Shown here piece after piece: positions 17,904-28,331 of a DNA stretch of 64,000 nt. Source of the stretch: Sphingomonas sp. Leaf343 (GTDB lineage Bacteria; Pseudomonadota; Alphaproteobacteria; Sphingomonadales; Sphingomonadaceae); the NCBI RefSeq assembly GCF_001423765.1, contig NZ_LMPG01000016.1:151429-215428 (forward strand). The letters run 5' to 3'. The notes under the pieces are model-generated. The model was not told the origin of the DNA. It did no database searches and worked only from the letters and a program-made list of their open reading frames with translations. Both the position numbers and the translations under genes were made by a program. The first letter of the stretch is position 1; the number at the start of each line of letters is the position of its first letter.

Positions 17904-19312
17904 GCCGCCACTCCGAAGGTCAGCGTCGGCGCGGAAGCGATGCTGTCCCGTACGCGCACGATGGGGATTTCGATCGTGAAGCTGGTGCCGACGCCGCGTT
18001 CGGACCGCACGTCGATCGTGCCGCCCATCATCCGGCAGAACCGCCGCGTCAGCGCGAGGCCCAGGCCGGTGCCGCCGAACTTGCTGGCGGTGTCGTTCTC
18101 CGCCTGGCTGAAATCCTCGAAGATGCGGCGCAGGCCGTCCGGACTCATGCCGATGCCGTTGTCCGTCACCTCCAGCGTCATCCATTCGCCGCGATCGGTG
18201 GTGCGCGACAGGACGGTCATCATGATCGTCCCCTTGGTGGTGAACTTGGCGGCGTTGCTCAGCAGGTTCAGGAGCGACTGGCGAACCTTGAGCGGGTCGA
18301 GCTCCATGGTGCCGAGCGGTTGCGGCATGTTGACGACCAGCCGGTTGTCGCGCTTGGCGATCAGCGGCGATGCGGTGGCGGTGACCTCCGCGATCAGCGA
18401 TGCGACGTCGACCGCCTCCGTCGACAGCTCCAGCCGGTTGGATTCGATCGACGACAGGTCGAGCACGGTATTGACCAGCGCCAGCAGATGCCGGCCGGCG
18501 GCGTGGATGCGGTCCAGGTCCTGCATCTTCTGGCCGGCATCGTCGCGATCCTCGAAATTCTCGCGCAGCATCTCCGCATAACCGATGACGGCGTTCAGCG
18601 GCGTGCGCAGCTCGTGGCTCATCTTGGCGAGGAAGATCGACTTGCGCTTGCTGGCCAGTTCGGCCGCCTCCATCGCCGCGCGCACCATGGTCAGCTTGCT
18701 GCGCTGGTCGATCGTCTCCTGCTCCAGGCTCAGGCTGATGCGCAGCACCGTCTCGTAGAACAGCGACAGGATCGTCATGTACGCCAGCGCCGCGAGGATC
18801 GAGAAGGTATTGGCGAGGTGCAGGTCGCGCGCATCGATCAGCGTCGGGAAATGGCCGTAGAACAGGCGCATCACGAAGAACGCCGACAATTGCATCGCGA
18901 TGCCGGTCAGCACCGGCCGGATCGATTCCGACAGGTAGAAGAACCCCAGCACCATCGCGATCAGGAACCACGGCAGCAGCGGCGAACTGATGCCGCCGAA
19001 ATAGAAGGAGCCGAACAGCGACAGGCCCACCAGCATCTGCACGCTGGTCATCGCGGGCAGGCGGATGCCGCCGCTCGCCTTCAGCAGCAGCGGAATCGCG
19101 AGGAAGCTGGCGACCATCGCCTCCGTCACCCAGAACTGCCAGCTTTCGCCCGCCGTGGTGCGCGCGAGGAAGAAGGTGACGCTGTGCCCCATCAGCGGGC
19201 CGGCCAGATGCAGCATGACGAAGGTCCGCGCCATCAGCCGGTCGGAATCGCCCTGCAGCATGGCAGCCGGGATGAACCAGTCAATGGCGCGGTAGAAACG
19301 CTTGTGCATCAT
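17900..19312 (-). CDS. Membrane sensor histidine kinase
   Basis: 470 aa. Six or so membrane segments (about 28-200), including FGSFYFGGISSPLLPWFLI, are followed by a coiled linker, H-box SHELRTPLNAVIGYAEML, N-box NLLSNAAKFT, DNGIGM, and GGTGLGLALTRRF. The catalytic core is complete. The membrane module resembles that of the divergent kinase at 19444 (shared FGG(I/V)SSP(L/F)LPW), so the two are paralogues. First gene of the minus-strand signalling operon. Two adjacent ATGs begin the frame (19312 and 19309). Confidence 0.93.
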   Translation of the reverse strand: MMHKRFYRAIDWFIPAAMLQGDSDRLMARTFVMLHLAGPLMGHSVTFFLARTTAGESWQFWVTEAMVASFLAIPLLLKASGGIRLPAMTSVQMLVGLSLFGSFYFGGISSPLLPWFLIAMVLGFFYLSESIRPVLTGIAMQLSAFFVMRLFYGHFPTLIDARDLHLANTFSILAALAYMTILSLFYETVLRISLSLEQETIDQRSKLTMVRAAMEAAELASKRKSIFLAKMSHELRTPLNAVIGYAEMLRENFEDRDDAGQKMQDLDRIHAAGRHLLALVNTVLDLSSIESNRLELSTEAVDVASLIAEVTATASPLIAKRDNRLVVNMPQPLGTMELDPLKVRQSLLNLLSNAAKFTTKGTIMMTVLSRTTDRGEWMTLEVTDNGIGMSPDGLRRIFEDFSQAENDTASKFGGTGLGLALTRRFCRMMGGTIDVRSERGVGTSFTIEIPIVRVRDSIASAPTLTFGVAA

Positions 19313-19443
19313 GCCCCCGGGGTCGGCTCCGCTCCTACTCCGGCACCCCTAATGATTGATGAAGTCAGGACTTAATCGGGTTTTAGGGGTCTCCCGCTAG
19401 GACGAGCCGATCGCCCGCGCCTTTTCCGGAGAATGGACCCGCA

Positions 19444-20901
<1,458 letters not shown>

Positions 20902-20918
20902 CAACCGGAACCGATGCC

Positions 20919-21296
20919 ATGACCAGAATCCTGATCGTCGAGGACAACGAGCTGAACCGCGACATGCTGCAACGCCGGCTGGAGCGGAAGGGCTATGTCG
21001 TGACGTGCGCGATCGATGGTCCTCAGGGGATCGCGATGGCGGCCGGGACGCAGCCGGACATCATCCTGATGGACGTCGCACTCGGCGATATGGACGGGTG
21101 GGAAGCGACGATGGCGATCCATGCCGATCCGCGCAGCGCCGCGATCCCGGTGATCGCGCTGACCGCGCATGCGCTGGAAAGCGACCGGCTGCGCAGCATC
21201 GACGCGGGCTGCGTCGATTTCGAAACCAAGCCGGTGTCGCTGCCCGACCTGATCGCCAAGATCGAGCAGCATGTCGTGCGTCGGGAAGCAGCATAA
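20919..21296 (+). CDS. Stand-alone receiver (DivK/CheY-like)
   Basis: 125 aa single receiver. Acidic pair VEDNELNRD, phospho-Asp in IILMDVALGDMDG, Thr in VIALTAHA, Lys in FETKPVS. There is no output domain. ATG at 20919 lies 17 bases after the kinase-like gene, so the two are a pair, but the kinase-like partner's eroded ATP site suggests phosphate may come from the divergent kinases. Confidence 0.92.
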   Translation: MTRILIVEDNELNRDMLQRRLERKGYVVTCAIDGPQGIAMAAGTQPDIILMDVALGDMDGWEATMAIHADPRSAAIPVIALTAHALESDRLRSIDAGCVDFETKPVSLPDLIAKIEQHVVRREAA

Positions 21297-21405
21297 CCGA
21301 ATACGGACAGTATCTTGCCGTGAACTTAACCGTGTCCGCTCGCTGATGTTTATCGCTTGCGAAACTATGGGGATCGGACCCGACCTGATCCACAAGAGGC
21401 AGATT

Positions 21406-22830
21406 ATGACCACCGACACGCCGCAGTTCGGCGCCCTCGCTGGCAGCATGCGCGATTTCCGTTACCTGCCCGGCGCCGACCTGCTGGCCCGCGTCGATGC
21501 CTTCTATCAGTGGCAGGAGACGCGCCGCGCGGCGGGCGTCTGGCCGCTGGGCCGGTCGACCGAGCAGGGTGCGTTCAGCCGCTGCACCGCGCGCACCGAC
21601 GAGGGCGAGCTGTTCGACGGCGTGAACTTCGCCAGCCAGGATTATCTCAGCCTCAATTCGCATGCCGGCGTGCTGGAGACCGCGATCGAGACGATGCGCG
21701 CGTTCGGCGTCCACAGCGCCGGCTCGCCCGCTCTGGTCGGCAACACGTCGCTGTCGATCGCGCTGGAAAAGAAGATCGGCGACTTCCTCGGCTATGATCA
21801 TGTCGCACTGTTCCCGACCGGCTGGGCGGCGGGGTTCGGCGTCATCAAGGGGCTGGTGCGGCCGAACGACCACATCGTCATGGACGCGCTGAGCCACGCC
21901 TGTCTTCAGGAAGGCGCGCAGGCGGCGACCCGCAATATCCATCTGTTCCGCCACAATCGGGTCGACGCCGTGCGCGCCAAGCTGGCGAAGATCCGCGCCA
22001 CGGATACGGAAAACGGCATCCTGCTCGTCACCGAATCGCTGTTCTCGATGGATTCGGACACGCCCGATATCCGCGCGATGCAGGAACTGGCGCACGAATA
22101 TGGCGCGACGCTGGTCGTCGACGTCGCGCACGATCTGGGCAATCTCGGCCCCACCGGTCGCGGCCTGATCGAGGCGCAGGGCATGCTCGGCAAGGTCGAC
22201 GTGGTGATGGGCAGCTTTTCGAAGACGTTCGCGTCGAACGGCGGCTTCGTCGCCGCGCGGGGGCGGGGCGTGAAGGAGTATATGCGCTACTACAGCTCGC
22301 CCAACACCTTCTCCAACGCGATGTCGCCCGCCAACGCCGCGATCGTCGGCAAGGCGTTCGACATCGTCGCATCGGACGAGGGCGCGGCGTTGCGACGCAA
22401 GCTGATGGACAATGTCCTGATGCTGCGCAGCCTGCTCCAGGGTTGCGGGCTGGAAGTCTATGGCGACCCGTCCGCGATCGTCTGCGTCAGGATGGGCAGC
22501 GAGGCGCTGGCGCGGCTCGTCAGCCGCCGGCTGCCGTCGCTCGGCATGCTCGCCAATCTGGTCGAGTTCCCGGCGGTGCCCAAGGGGCAGGCGCGGTTCC
22601 GGTTGCAGGTGATGGCGCGGCACAGCCAGCACGACATCATCGATGCGGTCCATCGCCTGTCGACGGCGGTCGCCGACGCGACCGACGATATGAACGCGCT
22701 GGACACCGGCGCGGCGACGGTCGTGACCCTCGACCGGGATCGTCCCGTCGTCCGCCGCACCGTCGTGGAACCGGACGCGCCACCGGCTCGCACCGCGACC
22801 CGCAGTCGCCGGGGCTCACTCGCCGCCTGA
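21406..22830 (+). CDS. Alpha-oxoamine synthase family PLP enzyme
   Basis: 474 aa. Fold-type I PLP enzyme with FASQDYLSLNSH, GSPALVGNTSLSIALEKKIGDF, DALSHACLQEG, VDVAHDLGNLGPTGRG and the PLP lysine in SFSKTFASNGGFVA. The family condenses an amino acid with an acyl-CoA or acyl-ACP (serine palmitoyltransferase, KBL, BioF, HemA). The usual VDEAHS is VDVAHD here, and it has a 50-residue charged C-terminal extension. The N-terminal 50 residues also differ from classical Sphingomonas serine palmitoyltransferase. Its substrate is therefore open. ATG at 21406 has AAGAGG 8-13 bases upstream. Confidence 0.85.
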   Translation: MTTDTPQFGALAGSMRDFRYLPGADLLARVDAFYQWQETRRAAGVWPLGRSTEQGAFSRCTARTDEGELFDGVNFASQDYLSLNSHAGVLETAIETMRAFGVHSAGSPALVGNTSLSIALEKKIGDFLGYDHVALFPTGWAAGFGVIKGLVRPNDHIVMDALSHACLQEGAQAATRNIHLFRHNRVDAVRAKLAKIRATDTENGILLVTESLFSMDSDTPDIRAMQELAHEYGATLVVDVAHDLGNLGPTGRGLIEAQGMLGKVDVVMGSFSKTFASNGGFVAARGRGVKEYMRYYSSPNTFSNAMSPANAAIVGKAFDIVASDEGAALRRKLMDNVLMLRSLLQGCGLEVYGDPSAIVCVRMGSEALARLVSRRLPSLGMLANLVEFPAVPKGQARFRLQVMARHSQHDIIDAVHRLSTAVADATDDMNALDTGAATVVTLDRDRPVVRRTVVEPDAPPARTATRSRRGSLAA

Positions 22831-22892
22831 AGATTTACGCCGTGTTTACCGCGTGTTGCTAAATGTCGCCCGCGAAAAGGAATCTCCCCGTC

Positions 22893-24179
22893 ATGAAGAT
22901 GAACATCACGGCCGCGTTGCTGTCGGCCAGCCTGACCGGCGTGATCGCATCGTCGCCCGTCCTCGCGCAGGACGCCGGCGATGCCTATGTCCGCGTCGCC
23001 GCCGCGCGCACCAAGCTGGTCGACAAGGGCGACGTGAAGACCGACGGCGTGCTCGATCCCGCCGCCGGCTATTCCACGCGGGAGACATTTCACGGCGTCG
23101 TCACGGGCGGTTACTACATCGCCAGTTCGATCGCGGTGGAGGCATCGATCTCGACGCCCGCGACGACCGACAATCTGCCCGCGGGATCGCTGCTGGGCAC
23201 GCCCAATCTCGGCGACGACGAATTCACGATGGCGACGCTGGGCGTCAGCCTGCACCCGTTCCGTGGCCGGTTCCAGCCCTATGTCGGCGGCGGCGTCATC
23301 CGCCACTTCACCACGCAGGAACGGGACGGGCTGGGCGTCGGGCTGAACATCCCCAATGCCTATGGTGCCTATGTCCATGCCGGCGTCGATGTCGCGATGT
23401 CGCGGACATGGGGGCTGTTCGCCGATGTGCGAAAGGCGTTCTACCACACCAACGCCACCGGCCTGCTGCCGCTGGATGCGACCTATACCCGGTTCGCGAG
23501 CGTCGATGCGAAGGCGGAACTCGATCCGCTGACGATCCAGCTTGGCGTCGTCGCCCGGTTCGGCCGCGGCGGCGCATCGCCGGGCGAGACGCGGATCGAT
23601 ACCGACACGACCAGCTGGACGCTGCGCGGCGGCCTGACCAGCCTGACGCTGGCGGACAAGGTCGCGCTGTCGGTCGGCGGGGCGCCCTATGCCGGCGCCG
23701 GCCTGTCGACCTACGAGCATCAGACGCCGACGATCCAGATCGGTCGTTTCCTGACGCCCAATATCGCGGTCAATGCGACGCTGGGCCTGCCGCCGAGCAT
23801 CGACATCCGCGGGGCGGGCAGCATCGGCGCACTGCCGAAGCTGGGTAAGGTGACGTACGGCCCGACCATGCTGACGGTGCAGTACCACCCGACGCGCAGC
23901 GGCCGCATCCGGCCCTATGTCGGGGTCGGTGCCAGCTACATGATCGTGTTCGATACCACCGACGGCGCATTCCAGAACCTGAAGGTCGACAACGATCTGG
24001 GCTGGGGGTTCGAGGCGGGCACCGACATCATGGTCAGCCAGAACTGGGGCGTCTTTGCCGACGTGAAGAAGGCGCTGCTGCGGCCCAATGCCTATGGCAC
24101 CTTCGGGGGCGCGGCGGTGGTCGGCCGCACCCGGCTCGACCCCTGGGCATTCTCGGGCGGCGCGGCCTTTCATTTCTGA
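22893..24179 (+). CDS. Double OmpW-like outer-membrane protein
   Basis: 428 aa. Signal peptide (MKMNITAALLSASLTGVIAS, cleavage near VLAQ/DAG). Two consecutive OmpW-like beta-barrel repeats follow: residues about 30-225 with FQPYVGGGVIRHF and GLFADVRKAF, and about 240-428 with IRPYVGVGASYMIVF and GVFADVKKAL; it ends in AFHF, a typical outer-membrane C-terminal Phe. OmpW proteins are normally single 8-strand barrels of about 200 aa. ATG at 22893 is chosen over 22863 because AAAAGGAA lies 10 bases upstream. It may be co-transcribed with the oxoamine synthase 62 bases upstream. Confidence 0.85.
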   Translation: MKMNITAALLSASLTGVIASSPVLAQDAGDAYVRVAAARTKLVDKGDVKTDGVLDPAAGYSTRETFHGVVTGGYYIASSIAVEASISTPATTDNLPAGSLLGTPNLGDDEFTMATLGVSLHPFRGRFQPYVGGGVIRHFTTQERDGLGVGLNIPNAYGAYVHAGVDVAMSRTWGLFADVRKAFYHTNATGLLPLDATYTRFASVDAKAELDPLTIQLGVVARFGRGGASPGETRIDTDTTSWTLRGGLTSLTLADKVALSVGGAPYAGAGLSTYEHQTPTIQIGRFLTPNIAVNATLGLPPSIDIRGAGSIGALPKLGKVTYGPTMLTVQYHPTRSGRIRPYVGVGASYMIVFDTTDGAFQNLKVDNDLGWGFEAGTDIMVSQNWGVFADVKKALLRPNAYGTFGGAAVVGRTRLDPWAFSGGAAFHF

Positions 24180-24186
24180 TGCCGTG

Positions 24187-24233
24187 ACGGGACGGGATGG
24201 ATGATCGGGGTCGTCGATCCGAACCCGTCCCGT
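24187..24233 (+). terminator. Long GC hairpin after the OmpW gene
   Basis: Perfect 10-bp arms ACGGGACGGG (24187-24196) and CCCGTCCCGT (24224-24233) enclose a 27-base loop with its own short dyad. It sits just past the stop. No T-run follows, so it would be an atypical terminator or an mRNA-stabilising stem. Confidence 0.4.
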
Positions 24234-24321
24234 TCCAGGCAGCCGTCCCGTGTCGTATCACGGCGTTGAACGCGCGTCGCGCCACGCCTAGGATCCGGGT
24301 TCGGGCGGCGGGAGCGACGGG

Positions 24322-24915
24322 ATGCGGCGATGGGTGATGGGTCTGGCGCTGGCCGGCATCGTGCCACCCGCGGCGGCGCAGCAGGCGAGCCCGACGGTGA
24401 TGGTCGAGATGACGACCACGGCCGGCCCGATCCGCCTCGAACTCGATCGCGACCATGCGCCGGCGACGACGGCGAACTTCCTGCGCTATGTCGATGGCAA
24501 GCGCCTCGACGGCACCAGCTTCTACCGCGCGGCGCATCTGGGGGAGGGGATCGGCCTGCTTCAGGGCGGGATCAGGGACGATCCCAAACGTCGCCTGCCG
24601 CCGGTGCGGCACGAGGCGACCGACGCCACCGGGCTGGCGCATGTCGATGGCGCGATCTCGATGGCGCGGGGCCGGCCGGGCAGCGCGACCGGCGACTTCT
24701 TCGTGATCCTCGGCACCGTGGCGTATCTGGACGCCGATCCGTCGCGATCCGGTGACAAGGCCGGCTATGCCGTGTTCGGCCGCGTGGTCGGGGGCATGGA
24801 CGTGGTCCGCCGCATATGGGGTGCGCCGCGCTCGGCGACGGCCGGTCCCGCGGCGACCCGGGGGGAGATGCTCGCCGCGCCGGTGCGGATTCTCAGCGCG
24901 CGGCGTCTGCCGTAA
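24322..24915 (+). CDS. Secreted cyclophilin-type peptidyl-prolyl isomerase
   Basis: 197 aa with a signal peptide (VMGLALAGIVPPAAAQ). Cyclophilin features: VEMTTTAGPIRLELDRDHAPATTANFLRYV, then ISMARGRPGSATGDFFVILG and YAVFGRVVGGMDVVRRI. It should assist prolyl isomerisation of proteins in the periplasm. The classical catalytic FHR is replaced around GTSFYRAAH, where Arg is kept. The last 23 bases overlap the convergent isomerase gene, so the two messages are complementary at their 3' ends. Confidence 0.88.
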   Translation: MRRWVMGLALAGIVPPAAAQQASPTVMVEMTTTAGPIRLELDRDHAPATTANFLRYVDGKRLDGTSFYRAAHLGEGIGLLQGGIRDDPKRRLPPVRHEATDATGLAHVDGAISMARGRPGSATGDFFVILGTVAYLDADPSRSGDKAGYAVFGRVVGGMDVVRRIWGAPRSATAGPAATRGEMLAAPVRILSARRLP

Positions 24916-25762
24916 CGGGTGGCGCGCGGCGCACCGGGGGCATCGCGTTGCAGATGTCCGCGCCGCCCGCGGGCACCACGAAGAACGGCGGCTGACGGTT
25001 TTCGCGCGTCTTGATCCATGCGGCGAAGCGGGGATTGTCCGTCGCGCGGTACTGGAAGCGCGGGCGCTCGGCGGCGGGCATCTGGCTCGCCAGCCGGACC
25101 GACCTGATCGCCATCGGCGTCTCCGCCGGCGCCTTGTAGAAACCCAGGTCGCCGGTGCCGCGGGGCAGGGCGGACAGCCGCTCGATCCCTTCCACCACGC
25201 GACCGACGACGGCGATGTTGCGGTCCAGCGCGCGGGGGCCGTGGCCGATCACGGCGTACAGGTCGCCGCCGCTGCCCGTGCTCGGGGCCAGATCGCGCGC
25301 GACGCCGACCATGCCGTAACAATGCGGCAGCCACTGGCTCGCGCCGCTGCCCGCCAGCGGCCAGCCGTCGCGGGTATATCCCGCCCATTCGGCATAGGGA
25401 TCGCGCCGCGTCAGCTTCGCGACCGGGGCTTCGCCCTGCCACTCATATTCGGCGGGCGGGTTCGCCTCGACATCGGCGGGCAGGGGCTTCTTCTCGGTCA
25501 CGTCGCCCCATTGCGCGACGTAATTGTCCTGCACCCGGTACACACTGCCGCCCGCGTCCCACCATTTCTTCACGGCCAGCTTCCGGATGTTGGCAACATG
25601 CCCCGCCGCCCGCCCAGCCGCCAGCCGGATGACGACCCGGCCGCCGTCGGCCAGCGTCATCACGACCACCTCGTCGTCCGGTATCGCGCGCCAGTCCGCC
25701 GGCAGGGCATCGGAGGAAGCGGGAACCGCAGTCTGGAGCAGGGCGAGGAGAAACGACAGCAT
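24893..25762 (-). CDS. Divergent periplasmic cyclophilin-like protein
   Basis: 289 aa from ATG at 25762 (MLSFLLALLQTAVPASS signal peptide); further upstream in-frame starts lack conservation. The core has MTLADGGRVVIRLAAGRAAGHVANIRKLA, VYRVQDNYVAQWGD, YGMVGVARD and LYAVIGHGPRALDRNIAVVGRVVEGIERL, which is the cyclophilin fold with loop insertions. The C-terminus carries a further 80 residues. It is paired tail-to-tail with the smaller cyclophilin. Catalytic activity is uncertain because the insert regions are unlike model enzymes. Confidence 0.82.
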   Translation of the reverse strand: MLSFLLALLQTAVPASSDALPADWRAIPDDEVVVMTLADGGRVVIRLAAGRAAGHVANIRKLAVKKWWDAGGSVYRVQDNYVAQWGDVTEKKPLPADVEANPPAEYEWQGEAPVAKLTRRDPYAEWAGYTRDGWPLAGSGASQWLPHCYGMVGVARDLAPSTGSGGDLYAVIGHGPRALDRNIAVVGRVVEGIERLSALPRGTGDLGFYKAPAETPMAIRSVRLASQMPAAERPRFQYRATDNPRFAAWIKTRENRQPPFFVVPAGGADICNAMPPVRRAPPVTADAAR

Positions 25763-25848
25763 CGCTACAGCCTGCCCCACCCCGCCCGTGCAAGCAACCG
25801 CTTGCACAACCGCCCGACGCACCCTATCGCGGACCCTCCAGGATATGC

Positions 25849-25939
25849 GGAGCGGTGGCCGAGTGGTCGAAGGCGCTCGCCTGGAAAGTGAGTATACGTC
25901 AAAAGCGTATCGAGGGTTCGAATCCCTCCCGCTCCGCCA
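25849..25939 (+). tRNA. tRNA-Ser (anticodon GGA)
   Basis: 91 nt with acceptor stem GGAGCGG/CCGCTCC, discriminator G and encoded CCA. The D arm begins TGGCCGAGTGG. The anticodon stem CTCGC/GTGAG encloses loop CTGGAAA (anticodon GGA). A long variable arm and T arm GAGGGTTCGAATCCCTC follow. It decodes UCC/UCU. Its 3' end is the attachment site of the island that follows. Confidence 0.97.
25926..25939 (+). other. Island attachment site, left (attL)
   Basis: CTCCCGCTCCGCCA, the last 14 nt of the tRNA gene, is repeated exactly at 38952-38965. The tRNA remains complete on this side. The repeat plus the integrase beside the far copy define the inserted element. Confidence 0.85.
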
Positions 25940-26531
25940 GCTCGCTACTAAATTTCCCTTTTTTACAGGGATTTAAGTGGCGCGGCTTTGGTGGGCCCCA
26001 TTGGCGGTCCTACCGTGCTCTGGTGCTTGCTTGTTCCGAGACTGCTCCGAGGCGCGTTCAGCAAAGGGGCGTCGGCGAGTGCGTCATCATCGCAACGTTT
26101 CTCTCGGGCTGCTCAATCTAGATCATTGGCCTTCATCACCGCGCTTCGGCTTTCACATTAGCTTCGGATCCAGATTTCGGTAAACCGTTGTGCCGCGGGT
26201 TCGGAAAACTAGTGAACCGCCACCCTATATGCCCTTAGGTCTCGGCACAGCACTGCTGTCTCGTCAAACTGGTAAGCCTCGTAGTGCGAATATGCCGCAT
26301 GGTTTGGAGCATGATTGTCGGAGATCGAGCGCCCGCCGACAGCGGCATAGTTCGTTGACGTTGGTCCACCGCCAGTACGCAAATGAATGCGGAGAGCCGC
26401 GCACCCGCATTTCGGACTCCGCCAGCTTGCGCAAGCGTCGACGGCGGCCAGCTTAATCATTTCCTTCTCACGGCAGGTTCGGTCTCGTAAGCGTGTGGTT
26501 CTTGGCGCTCGAAGGCTGTGATCCACCGACA
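25940..26531. other. 592-bp stretch without a supported protein gene, before the reverse transcriptase
   Basis: Short open frames here (for example 25977-26183, 26190-26456) have no recognisable protein content. The stretch lies between attL and the reverse transcriptase gene on the same strand. Defence-associated reverse transcriptases of some groups use a non-coding RNA encoded beside the gene, so this is the place to look for one; I could not fold it by eye with confidence. Confidence 0.5.
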
Positions 26532-28331
26532 ATGAAATCTCCCCGCTTTGACATACGGGCCAAGAAGCTCCGTACGATCTTTTCCCCCAGCAACATCGAG
26601 GAGGTGTGGAAATCCAAGGTGCGTGTGTCGATGCGCGACCAGTTAATGTCAGACGGCATTGAGAACTTTGACTTTCATATCGCGCGAGGCGTGGAAAGTC
26701 GAAAGTTGTCGGAGCTGATTCTGTCAGGAGATTACGTTCCACAAAGGGCTCAGAGAATCCTTGTGGAGAAAAGCAAGGGTTTGTGTCGGCAATTAGTCAT
26801 ACCAAGCGTCAAAGATGCGATAGTTCTTCAGTGCCTGTCTGATGCGCTCTACTTTGAAGTAAAAGGAAAGGCGCCGACGAAGAAAGCCTTCTTTGAACCG
26901 AAGGATCACAAATTCTCTATACAGCAAAGTGGATATGGCACCTTCTCGTCTTGGCTTAACTTTCAGCGAGCGCTGTTCGAATTTTCGAAAACACGAAAAT
27001 TCATTGTAGTAACTGACATTTCAAATTACTACGACAGCATCTCATATGTCCATCTTCGCAATGCCATCTCGTCAATTAGTGGCGTGGACGAATGTGTCAT
27101 AGATATGTTAATCTACGTTCTTAGCGATCTGCTCTGGCAACCTGATTATACTCCCCGAATAGAAGTCGGCTTGCCGCAGATGAACCTAGATGCGCCACGA
27201 CTTCTCGCGCACTGCTTTCTTTACGAATTAGACGCCTATCTTGCTAGCGCTATTGGACAGGATTTTGTCCGTTTTATGGACGATATTGACATCGGCGTGG
27301 ATACAGTCGTTCAGGCCAAACAGGTGTTAAGAGCTGTTGATCTTGTCCTCCAAACAAAGCAGGTTCGCCTGAATAGCGGCAAGACGGCTATCCTCACACA
27401 ATCAGAGGCAATCACACATTTTCGTGTTCTTGAGAACGCCCGGCTCGACTCAGTTCAGTTAAACGTGGACAATCGACTCAAATCCGGGCTTCCCTTGGAT
27501 AGACATCGAAAACTCATCACAGCCCGTATCAGTCGGGGGTCGCGAAAGAAGGCTTTCGACACGGGAAGTGGCGAGAAAATACTGAAGCGTTGGCTCGGCC
27601 TTGCTGCGAAATCAGGTGCGTGGGTAAAGCCGGAGATCCTAGAGGATATTGTAAGGCGCAGACCAGCCGTTCGGGAAAGTGCTTACTCGTACATTCGATC
27701 CAGTCCCCTACGGAGGTCCTATGCTGACGTTTTGGCTCGTGCGAGTACATCGGGGCTTCTTGTAGATGATGCTGCGATGGTCGAGATGGCTAATTTCCTT
27801 GTTGAAACCCTAGTCATGACGCGGCACAGCGACGCCGCAATCAAGCAGATAGTGGCAAGCAATGATCCGAGAAATTACTTTGGGCTGTACTCAAAACTAT
27901 GGTTGTTATCTAAATACGGCGGGACCTCAGACCTTCTGTTCACACTGCAAAGCACTATCAGTCTGTGGTCGCCGCACGAGCGCCTTGGGAGGCTGGCTGC
28001 GTCTTTTACACCGCTATTCCGCGGGTCACCCGACGAGATTCCTTTCAAAAATCTCCTTGCGGGTTCCCTAAATCCCGGTGTGCGTGACACGTACAAGTTT
28101 CATGTGAAACTATCGCAAGACCCAAAGACATTTGCGCTGATGTTTGACTCTTTGAAGGCGCCAAATCCATCTCGCGGGACGGGTATCACGCATCCCAAGT
28201 TTCTTTGCCTGCTGTCGGCTTTGCTGAATACCTCGGCACCGCCAGCTAGAGTTATTGCTCTTAAAAGTAACCATGCAAAGGCCTTTACTGACAGTTACTA
28301 TAAAGCAATCTCAAAAAGACTCGGCATCTAG
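26532..28331 (+). CDS. Reverse transcriptase of a defence-associated/unknown-group type
   Basis: 599 aa. RT palm motifs: VVTDISNYYDSI (about 160-171, catalytic Asp), GLPQMNLDAPRLLAH (about 213), FVRFMDDIDIG (catalytic FMDD at about 248-251, where most RTs have YADD or YVDD). A predominantly helical C-terminal half (about 330-599) has no sequence I recognise; UG/Abi reverse transcriptases of class 1 carry helical-repeat tails of this size. There is no maturase, endonuclease or retron-like msr neighbour, so it is not a group II intron and probably not a retron. ATG at 26532 is preferred to GTG at 26493 because conserved-looking sequence starts with KSPRFDIRAKK. A+T-rich relative to neighbours. 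Confidence 0.85.
   Translation: MKSPRFDIRAKKLRTIFSPSNIEEVWKSKVRVSMRDQLMSDGIENFDFHIARGVESRKLSELILSGDYVPQRAQRILVEKSKGLCRQLVIPSVKDAIVLQCLSDALYFEVKGKAPTKKAFFEPKDHKFSIQQSGYGTFSSWLNFQRALFEFSKTRKFIVVTDISNYYDSISYVHLRNAISSISGVDECVIDMLIYVLSDLLWQPDYTPRIEVGLPQMNLDAPRLLAHCFLYELDAYLASAIGQDFVRFMDDIDIGVDTVVQAKQVLRAVDLVLQTKQVRLNSGKTAILTQSEAITHFRVLENARLDSVQLNVDNRLKSGLPLDRHRKLITARISRGSRKKAFDTGSGEKILKRWLGLAAKSGAWVKPEILEDIVRRRPAVRESAYSYIRSSPLRRSYADVLARASTSGLLVDDAAMVEMANFLVETLVMTRHSDAAIKQIVASNDPRNYFGLYSKLWLLSKYGGTSDLLFTLQSTISLWSPHERLGRLAASFTPLFRGSPDEIPFKNLLAGSLNPGVRDTYKFHVKLSQDPKTFALMFDSLKAPNPSRGTGITHPKFLCLLSALLNTSAPPARVIALKSNHAKAFTDSYYKAISKRLGI

Noticed and set aside
21406..22830. Assignment as BioF, HemA or the classical Sphingomonas serine palmitoyltransferase
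   Set aside because: Family motifs support only the oxoamine-synthase superfamily; the altered DEAHS motif and both termini do not match a specific member.
26532..28331. Retron or group II intron reverse transcriptase
   Set aside because: No maturase or endonuclease domain, no intron-like flanks, and catalytic motif and tail differ; kept as unknown-group RT.
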